5,177 nt of DNA from NCBI GenBank assembly GCA_005793295.1, contig SXSX01000239.1, positions 1 through 5,177 on the forward strand, written 5' to 3'. A model generated the notes under the pieces. The model was not told the DNA's origin, made no database searches, and saw nothing but the letters and a program-made list of their open reading frames with translations. This DNA is from Burkholderiales bacterium. Its GTDB lineage: Bacteria; Pseudomonadota; Gammaproteobacteria; Burkholderiales; Burkholderiaceae_C. Made by a program: the position numbers and the translations under genes. Positions 1-5,177 of this stretch are shown here, in pieces (the stretch's first letter is position 1; every line of letters begins with the position of its first letter).

Positions 1-2111
1 CGCAAAACGCACGAAATCGCATTCGACTTCAACGCAGGCACGCTGGCATAGTCTGTTGCTGCCGGATGCAAAACCTCAAACACCACGCCGTCCCACACCC
101 ACGATTGGCCGGCTTGGCAACGCACTGATTTTGCTTTTGCAAGCAAGGGGCCTGCATCTAAAGAGCTCCAAACGTCTGCATCGACTTGCAAAGCCAAAAC
201 CGCCGCTGCGCCGCCCACGTGGTCTGCGTCGCGGTGGCTTAACACCATGCGCTGAAGCTGCGTGTGTGTGGCAGACAAGAGCGGCACCAAAACCCGATTG
301 CCTGCGTCGCTTTCAATGCTGTACCGCGGGCCAGCGTCATACAAAAGCGCATGGGTCGCAGTTCGAACCACAACCGCATTGCCCTGCCCCACATCGGCGG
401 CAACAATTTCAAACTCGCCCAAAGCAGGCACGAGGGGCCGCCACACCACCAAGCCCAAAACCAAGGGCAAGCCCAACACGCGAAAACTCCAAGGAAGGGG
501 GAGCACCAATAGAAGCGAACCCGCGCCTGCGGCAATCGCTAACCACCAAGGCGGAACAGCAAACGCCCACACTGCCCAAGGCCAAGCCACCATCGCTTGA
601 AGCACGCCCATCATCAAATCTATCCCCCATGCCGCCACACTCCAAAGCGCAGGAACCAGAGCGCCGAGCATGGCCAAGGGCGTCAAGACCAAGGTCACCC
701 AAGGCACTGCCAACACATTAGCGAGCAAACCCACCAAGGACAATTGACCAAAGAGCACCACCGACAAGGGCGCAAGGGCTAAAGTGATTCGGCCTTGTTC
801 GCGCACAAAGCCCAGCCCATAGCGTGCCGCCGCAGCGGCTGATCCTTGGCCTGGCGAAAACGCTTGCCGGTCAAAGCTGCGGGAATCACTGGCAAAAAGC
901 ACACCCACCGCGACAAAACTCAGCCAAAATCCCGCCTGCAATAAAGCCCAAGGATCTAGCGCAACCACCAGCACACAGGCCAGCATCCAAACACTCGTCC
1001 AAGGCCAACGCGCCCCCATCAGACGCAGCAACACGACCGTTGCCAACATCGCACAGGTGCGCTGCGCTGGCACACCCCATCCAGAAAAAAGTGCGTAAGA
1101 CGTTGCCAATAGCAAGCCGCCTAAGAGCGCTGCGCTTGGGGCCGGCAGCACATGACATAAGCGCGAGGACCGTCGCCAAAGCGCACCCACACACACCACG
1201 GCCAACCACGCAAACATCGTGATGTGCAAGCCCGAAATACTCACCAAGTGGGCCACGCCCGTGGCACGAAAAACATCCCAATCTGCGCGGTCAATCGCAC
1301 CTTGGTCGCCAATCACCAAAGCGGCAATCATTCCCGCAGCCTGCGGGTTAAGCACTTGCAACTCAATGCGCTCGCGCAGCGCTTGGCGCAACCGCGCAAC
1401 GGGGTAAAGCCACGTTTGGGCCACACGGTGGGGCCGAACCTCTTTGGCACCCGCACGCACATAACCCGTGGCTTGAACCCCTTGCTCCCACAGCCACAAC
1501 TCGTAATCAAAACCATGCGGGTTGCTGCTGCCATGAGGCGCTTTGACGCGCAGCGTCAATTCCCAACGCTCACCGGGGCGGACCGGTTGCGGTTGGTATT
1601 GAAGTTCCCAAGCAGAAGCATCTGCCCCTGCAGGCGCCATCCCGTTGTACCAACCCACATCCATCCGCTTCGGAAAAGCAACCGGGACGCCGCTGCCCAA
1701 ACGGGCCGACTCCACGCTCAGCCTGAAGCGCAGGCCGGCCGCATTACGCTGAGGCAACTCGGCCACGACGCCCGTGATACGCAGATCTTGGCCTTCTAAA
1801 GCCGGATTCAAACGCTCAGAGTCAAACGCGACAGCGCGAAGGCCTGTCAAAGAAAACGCTACCAAACCAAAAACCATCGCCCAAATGAAAGCGCCCATCC
1901 ATCGTGCTGTCCATCGCGCTGGGCGTCGGTTTCGGTTGCGCATCATTTCCAAGAGCCCGAGTGCGATAGCACCTAAGCCCACAGCGACATACACAAGCGC
2001 CGTCCACAACGCCTCTTGCTGTAACTGCAAGGCCGTTCCCGCCAACCACGCCCAAGCCGCGCCCATAGCAAAGCGGGCCCCTGACAAAGGCGGTGAACTG
2101 ACGTGTGACAT
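1..2111 (-). CDS. comEC: ComEC/Rec2-family DNA uptake channel protein, C-terminus cut by window edge
   Basis: ComEC is the inner-membrane channel that brings single-stranded DNA into the cytoplasm during natural transformation. Reading the minus strand from the ATG at 2111-2109 gives 703 codons with no stop. The N-terminus has hydrophobic stretches at about residues 13-55 and 70-90. A soluble DUF4131/OB-like region follows at about 100-240. The competence-domain signature HLVSISGLH is at residues 288-296, followed by many hydrophobic segments to about residue 560. A metallo-beta-lactamase-like domain begins at DVGQGNAVVV (Asp573) and has the metal-binding motif HRDADHVGG at residues 626-634, with the His and Asp ligands intact. 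The family is usually about 750-850 residues, so roughly the last 50-150 are missing. An in-frame TAA at 2123-2121 rules out a start further upstream. No strong Shine-Dalgarno precedes the ATG, and Met16 is a possible alternative. The family call is firm from the motifs and their order; active competence in this organism is inference. Confidence 0.95.
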   Translation of the reverse strand, partial: MSHVSSPPLSGARFAMGAAWAWLAGTALQLQQEALWTALVYVAVGLGAIALGLLEMMRNRNRRPARWTARWMGAFIWAMVFGLVAFSLTGLRAVAFDSERLNPALEGQDLRITGVVAELPQRNAAGLRFRLSVESARLGSGVPVAFPKRMDVGWYNGMAPAGADASAWELQYQPQPVRPGERWELTLRVKAPHGSSNPHGFDYELWLWEQGVQATGYVRAGAKEVRPHRVAQTWLYPVARLRQALRERIELQVLNPQAAGMIAALVIGDQGAIDRADWDVFRATGVAHLVSISGLHITMFAWLAVVCVGALWRRSSRLCHVLPAPSAALLGGLLLATSYALFSGWGVPAQRTCAMLATVVLLRLMGARWPWTSVWMLACVLVVALDPWALLQAGFWLSFVAVGVLFASDSRSFDRQAFSPGQGSAAAAARYGLGFVREQGRITLALAPLSVVLFGQLSLVGLLANVLAVPWVTLVLTPLAMLGALVPALWSVAAWGIDLMMGVLQAMVAWPWAVWAFAVPPWWLAIAAGAGSLLLVLPLPWSFRVLGLPLVLGLVVWRPLVPALGEFEIVAADVGQGNAVVVRTATHALLYDAGPRYSIESDAGNRVLVPLLSATHTQLQRMVLSHRDADHVGGAAAVLALQVDADVWSSLDAGPLLAKAKSVRCQAGQSWVWDGVVFEVLHPAATDYASVPALKSNAISCVL

Positions 2112-2225
2112 GGCTTGATCTTATCGGGCGCAACGCACAGCCAAGCCAAGCGCCCATCTATTTCGGTGAAAATACCCCCAATACTTTCTACGCCCATTTC
2201 TTTTTTTATTTATTTCGGAGCCGCC
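2112..2225. promoter_or_regulatory. Divergent intergenic region between comEC and the RidA-family gene
   Basis: These 114 bases separate two genes transcribed away from each other, so promoters for both should lie here or just inside the coding ends. I see no convincing pair of -35 and -10 boxes in either direction. The part nearest the RidA gene is distinctly AT-rich, with a run of seven T at 2201-2207 followed by TATTTATTT-like sequence to 2215, just before the ribosome binding site. It could be an unstructured leader or contain a weak -10 element. No hairpin or recognisable operator was found. Confidence 0.45.
2217..2220 (+). promoter_or_regulatory. Ribosome binding site of the RidA-family gene
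   Basis: GGAG lies five bases before the ATG at 2226. It settles the start, because the same frame stays open upstream to an ATG at 2115. That upstream stretch has no such site, and its 37 extra codons do not resemble the family N-terminus. Confidence 0.75.
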
Positions 2226-2684
2226 ATGAATATCTATACCCAATTAGACAAACTCAAGATCACTTTGCCCCCCGTGGCCATCCCAGCCGCTGCCTATGTG
2301 CCTTTTGTGCAAACCGGGAATTTGGTTTTTATAAGCGGTCACATCGCTAAAAAAGACGGGCAAGTGTGGGTAGGTCAATTAGGTAACACCATGCAAACGG
2401 CTGAGGGCAAGTTGGCTGCCCGTGCGATTGCGGTGGACTTAATGGGAACCTTGCATGCTGCTGTGGGCGACCTGAACCGCGTAAAGCGGATTGTGAAACT
2501 CATGTCTTTGGTGAACTCGACTGGTAGCTTCACGGAACACCATTTGGTGACGAATGGGGCAAGCGAGTTAATCGGCGAAGTATTTGGAGAAAAAGGCGCC
2601 CACGCCCGCAGTGCTTTTGGCGTAGCCCAAATTCCAATGGGTGCGTGTGTCGAAATCGAGATGATTGCAGAGCTAGCGGACTAA
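2226..2684 (+). CDS. RidA/YjgF/YER057c/UK114-family protein (putative enamine/imine deaminase)
   Basis: The 152-residue product matches the longer RidA-like subgroup of about 150 residues, not the archetypal 128-residue RidA. Subgroup marks visible here are LPPV near residues 14-17, YVPFVQTGNLVFISGHI at 24-40, the GDLNRVKRIVKL block at 81-92, NGASELIGEVFGEKG at 110-124 and HARSAFGVAQIP at 126-137. Arg128, in the ARS motif, corresponds to the Arg that binds the substrate carboxylate in E. coli RidA. Acidic residues Glu143 and Glu145 sit in the final VEIEMIAEL strand. Archetypal members hydrolyse reactive 2-aminoacrylate and related imines in the cytoplasm and form trimers. For this subgroup the substrate is not established, so the activity is inferred. 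The gene stands alone: comEC is divergent upstream, and the next gene converges on it and overlaps its stop codon. Family membership is firm; I give no symbol because the subgroup is heterogeneous. Confidence 0.93.
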   Translation: MNIYTQLDKLKITLPPVAIPAAAYVPFVQTGNLVFISGHIAKKDGQVWVGQLGNTMQTAEGKLAARAIAVDLMGTLHAAVGDLNRVKRIVKLMSLVNSTGSFTEHHLVTNGASELIGEVFGEKGAHARSAFGVAQIPMGACVEIEMIAELAD

Positions 2685-3298
2685 ACTACAGGATGCGATA
2701 GCGCGTCTGAAGTAGCCAACTGCGTGAGTTCGGCTCGCAAGCGTTCCAGCTCAGCCGCGTAGTTCTGCGCGTCCCCATAATCGACAAACCCATGGTAATG
2801 CGGATGGGCATGAAGTACGCGTCTTGCGTGTTTGATGGGACACCAATACTGCTCAGTACGGCCAAAAATTTCTCTGCAATAGGCCATCAAGCCGTTGCCA
2901 TAGGAGCAATAAGCGCAGTTGGCTTTTTCTAAAAAATTGAGGTACGCCAAATGCGTACGGTCAAAGACAAAGTAATCGGCTCGCTTGATTTTTGGAATCC
3001 GGTACAACGGAAAACACACCTCTTGGTACAAGGTAACAAAACCATCTAAAAAAAGCATGGGCAACAAAACAGGGTAAATAAAAGGAATCGTGAGAACATT
3101 GCGCCATTGCGCTGACAACATATATCCCAGCAGGCCTTGCTTGAAGCGTCTTTGTTGGTCTAAGACTTCTTTTTCAAAGCGAATTTTTCGCTCTTCAAAA
3201 TCCGCTTGCCACTGCTGGCGTCGAATTTTTGCCTCCATCTCAATGGATTGCTCCAGCGCCTGAATACGGTCTAAAAATTCACGAATATTTTCGTTCAT
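2681..3298 (-). CDS. Conserved hypothetical protein with coiled-coil-like N-terminus, hydrophobic segment and Cys/His-rich C-terminal region
   Basis: I recognise this 205-residue product only as a proteobacterial protein of unknown function. Residues 1-55 are highly charged with regularly spaced hydrophobic positions, as in a coiled coil or long helix. Residues 68-100 are strongly hydrophobic, with several prolines, and may hold one or two membrane segments or a re-entrant hairpin. The C-terminal half has CAYC at 128-131, then Cys141 and Cys153, and a His cluster at 157, 163, 165, 167 and 169. This layout could bind a metal or an iron-sulfur cluster, but that is inference. Blocks such as YCSYGNGLMAYCREI (130-144) and TEQYWCPIKHARR (148-160) look like the conserved core. 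A final charged helix spans about 177-195. The start at 3298 is supported by AAGGA four bases upstream. The gene faces the RidA-family gene and is divergent from the ATPase. Its DNA is visibly more AT-rich than comEC. Confidence 0.88.
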   Translation of the reverse strand: MNENIREFLDRIQALEQSIEMEAKIRRQQWQADFEERKIRFEKEVLDQQRRFKQGLLGYMLSAQWRNVLTIPFIYPVLLPMLFLDGFVTLYQEVCFPLYRIPKIKRADYFVFDRTHLAYLNFLEKANCAYCSYGNGLMAYCREIFGRTEQYWCPIKHARRVLHAHPHYHGFVDYGDAQNYAAELERLRAELTQLATSDALSHPVV

Positions 3299-3397
3299 AG
3301 GATCCTTTGAGGAAACAAGGGCTACGGGCTCACATCAACGAAGTATGACCTGTGTCAAGGGCGAAAAGTTAAATGGCCTGCACACTGAGCGTTAACC
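3299..3397. promoter_or_regulatory. Divergent intergenic region with candidate promoters for both flanking genes
   Basis: These 99 bases lie between two genes transcribed away from each other. On the plus strand, ATGACC (3345-3350) and TTAAAT (3369-3374), 18 bases apart, form a weak promoter candidate placed suitably for the ATPase start at 3398. On the minus strand a perfect TTGACA (3358-3353) could be a -35 box for the hypothetical gene, but no good -10 box follows at 16-18 bases. Its ribosome binding site AAGGA is at 3307-3303. All of this was read by eye against sigma-70 consensus and is tentative. Confidence 0.35.
3346..3357. repeat. Short dyad TGAC-N4-GTCA, possible operator
   Basis: TGACCTGTGTCA has perfect four-base inverted arms around a four-base centre. 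It overlaps the -35 candidates in both directions, where a repressor or activator site for the ATPase or the hypothetical gene could lie. Arms this short also arise by chance, and I cannot match it to a named regulator. Confidence 0.25.
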
Positions 3398-5177
3398 ATG
3401 ACGCGCAATCACCATACCACTGACACCGGCCTCAGCCCAAGCGCGGCGGCACTTCGTTTAGCCAAAGATGGGCCCAACGAAATCGAACTACATATTAAAC
3501 GTCCGGTATGGCGACGATTGCTCGACTTGTTACGTCAACCTATGTTTGCCCTGCTCGTGGCAGCGGCTTTGCTTTACATCGTGCTCGGGGATTTAACAGA
3601 AGGGTTGACGCTGGCCGTTTTTGTTTTGGCCGTCTTGGTACTGACTTTTTACCAAGAAGGCAAGTCCGAGGCATCCATTGAGGCGCTTCGCCAGCTGACA
3701 CAACCGCATGCGCAAGTGGTGCGGGCTGGGCAGCGGCTCACGATCCCTGCGCGAGAGGTGGTTTTGGGCGACTGTCTTGTTCTCTCAGAAGGCGGCCGTG
3801 TAGCTGCAGATGGCCGAATACTTCGAAGCGATCACTTAGAAATTGACGAGTCCTTGCTCACAGGCGAATCTGCGCCGGTCGAAAAAAACCATTCCAGCCA
3901 GACGCCAGACCATGCTCTGGTTTTTGCCGGAACTTTTATTGTGCGCGGCCAGGGCTTAGCGCAAGTTCTCGCTACCGGCAATCGCAGCCAAATGGGCCAA
4001 ATTGGCGTAGCACTGGGCCAAACCGATCACGCCCGCACGCCCCTCCAAGAACAAACCGCCCACTTGGTCAAAGTGCTGGCCACCCTGGTCGGCGTGCTTT
4101 GCGTTGTTATGGTTCTCACCTTGGGCCTTCGCAACGGACAGTGGCTACCCGCAATGCTCTCGGGGATCGCGTTGGCAATATCCATCCTGCCAGAAGAATA
4201 CTCGGTGGTGCTCACGCTGTTCCCCGCCATGGGGGCGCACCGTTTATCTCGTGAAGGCGTGCTTACCCGCCATATCAATGCCATCGAAACGCTGGGCGCA
4301 ACGAGTGTGTTGTGTACGGACAAAACCGGTACGTTGACGCAGAACCGCATGGCGGTGCGATCCCTAGCGGTTTCAAGCACTGGTAAACCAACCGCCATAC
4401 CAAGTGCAATTCTGCGATGGTCGTCCACTTCTACGTCCTTAGACAGCCCATTTCACCCATTGTTGGAACATGCGATTTTGGCCAGTGCGCCGCACCCCTT
4501 TGACCCGATGGAAATCGCTTTCCATACACTGGGTGAAACCCATTTGAAAGAGATAGAACCGCTGTACCTCACTGGCCAATTGGTACAAACCTATGGGCTG
4601 AGTACGGAGCTTAAAGCGATGTCCCATATGTGGCAAAAAGGGCAAGACTCTTTGCGTTTCGTCTCAACCAAAGGGGCGCCCGAGGCTGTCATGGATTTAT
4701 GCCATCTCAGTCAAGCGCAACGCGAGCATTGGTTGGATTGTGCAGACGGAATGGCCAAAGAAGGTCTTCGGGTTTTGGGTGTGGCGCACAGTCGTTTTGA
4801 AGGCGGTATGTACCCTCAAAATCCGCACGATTTTGAATTCGAATGGTTGGGATTGGTGGGATTGGCTGATCCGCTTCGCCCTGAAATCCAACAAGCGGTC
4901 GCCGAGTGTCAAAGCGCAGGAATTCAAATCATCATGATCACCGGCGACTACCCCACGACAGCCCAAGAAATTGCCCGCCAAGCCGGTCTTGTTGGGGGCG
5001 GCATCTTGAGCGGCACAGAACTCGACCACCTTAACGAGAGTGATTTGCGCAATCGACTGCGAAAGGTGACTGTTTGTGCGCGTATCTCACCGCATCAAAA
5101 ATTGCGGATCGTCCAAGCCCTTCAAGCCAATGGAGAGATCGTCACAATGACAGGTGATGGCGTCAATGACGCGCCAG
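3398..5177 (+). CDS. P-type cation-transporting ATPase (P2-like), C-terminus cut by window edge
   Basis: This is an ATP-driven inner-membrane cation pump. The 593 codons visible hold the catalytic core in order: a short N-terminal cytoplasmic region with GPNE at 25-28, M1 at about 49-64, M2 at about 69-85, the actuator-domain TGES at 155-158, M3 at about 223-243, M4 with LPEEYSVVL starting near 264, the phosphorylation motif DKTGTLT with Asp308, the nucleotide-binding DPME at 369-372 and KGAPE at 425-429, ITGDYP at 514-519, and the hinge motif TGDGVNDAP at 585-593, where the window ends. M5 onward, including most ion-binding residues, is missing; relatives are usually 800-900 residues. No CPC motif and no N-terminal metal-binding CxxC are present, which argues against a P1B heavy-metal pump. 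The overall pattern is closest to P2 pumps, but M4 has PEE where Ca2+ pumps have PEGLP, so the ion is unknown. An in-frame TGA at 3386-3388 limits the start to 3398. The Shine-Dalgarno is poor. Confidence 0.94.
   Translation, partial: MTRNHHTTDTGLSPSAAALRLAKDGPNEIELHIKRPVWRRLLDLLRQPMFALLVAAALLYIVLGDLTEGLTLAVFVLAVLVLTFYQEGKSEASIEALRQLTQPHAQVVRAGQRLTIPAREVVLGDCLVLSEGGRVAADGRILRSDHLEIDESLLTGESAPVEKNHSSQTPDHALVFAGTFIVRGQGLAQVLATGNRSQMGQIGVALGQTDHARTPLQEQTAHLVKVLATLVGVLCVVMVLTLGLRNGQWLPAMLSGIALAISILPEEYSVVLTLFPAMGAHRLSREGVLTRHINAIETLGATSVLCTDKTGTLTQNRMAVRSLAVSSTGKPTAIPSAILRWSSTSTSLDSPFHPLLEHAILASAPHPFDPMEIAFHTLGETHLKEIEPLYLTGQLVQTYGLSTELKAMSHMWQKGQDSLRFVSTKGAPEAVMDLCHLSQAQREHWLDCADGMAKEGLRVLGVAHSRFEGGMYPQNPHDFEFEWLGLVGLADPLRPEIQQAVAECQSAGIQIIMITGDYPTTAQEIARQAGLVGGGILSGTELDHLNESDLRNRLRKVTVCARISPHQKLRIVQALQANGEIVTMTGDGVNDAP

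Noticed and set aside
630..720. Repeated CCAAGG-like words suggesting a tandem repeat
   Set aside because: The words are irregularly spaced and reflect Leu/Val/Trp-rich membrane segments of ComEC on the opposite strand.
56..721. A 221-codon open frame on the plus strand
   Set aside because: It lies antisense to the comEC frame. Its product is a low-complexity Pro/Arg/Ala/His mix with no recognisable domain, as expected from the reverse of a GC-rich membrane-protein gene.
1224..1799. A 191-codon open frame on the plus strand
   Set aside because: It is antisense to the comEC competence-domain and N-terminal region, has a basic shadow-like composition, no good ribosome binding site and no recognisable motif.
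1822..2157. A 111-codon minus-strand frame over the start of comEC
   Set aside because: It is in a different frame from comEC. The comEC frame runs on with clear family motifs, while this one gives a Cys/Gly/Arg-rich product resembling nothing.
2115..2225. An N-terminal extension of the RidA-family protein from the ATG at 2115
   Set aside because: The extra 37 residues are not family-like, and the ATG at 2226 has a well-spaced GGAG.
4027..4428. A 133-codon minus-strand frame inside the ATPase gene
   Set aside because: It is antisense to the stretch coding M3, M4 and the DKTGTLT motif, whose conservation explains the sequence fully.

Overview
The window carries four protein-coding genes and their short intergenic regions. 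Two genes run off the window edges. Gene density, moderately GC-rich codon use and the protein sequences suggest a proteobacterium, most likely a betaproteobacterium of the Burkholderiales/Comamonadaceae type. That placement is an impression from protein similarity, not a computed result.

Layout, left to right. (1) Bases 1-2111, minus strand: one uninterrupted reading frame of 703 codons encoding ComEC, the inner-membrane channel for DNA uptake in natural transformation. Its C-terminal end lies beyond base 1. The frame is easy to miss because no stop codon lies inside the window, and several shorter frames on both strands overlap it as shadows. (2) Bases 2112-2225: a divergent intergenic region with an AT-rich tract before the next gene. 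(3) Bases 2226-2684, plus strand: a 152-residue RidA/YjgF-family protein, a putative enamine/imine deaminase. (4) Bases 2681-3298, minus strand: a 205-residue protein of unknown function with a coiled-coil-like N-terminus, a hydrophobic middle and a Cys/His-rich C-terminal part. It converges on the RidA gene and the two stop codons overlap by 4 bases. (5) Bases 3299-3397: a second divergent intergenic region with weak promoter-like elements and a small dyad. (6) Bases 3398-5177, plus strand: the N-terminal 593 residues of a P-type cation-transporting ATPase with an intact catalytic core and an unusual PEEYS motif in M4. Its C-terminal membrane half lies beyond the window.

The genes alternate in direction (minus, plus, minus, plus), so no two form an operon here and nothing shows that they act in one pathway. 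The region looks like ordinary chromosomal housekeeping and accessory sequence. I see no tRNA or rRNA, CRISPR array, insertion sequence, phage gene or clear Rho-independent terminator. The least explained items are the 205-residue Cys/His protein and the ion specificity of the ATPase. I did not find convincing evidence of a new multi-gene system.
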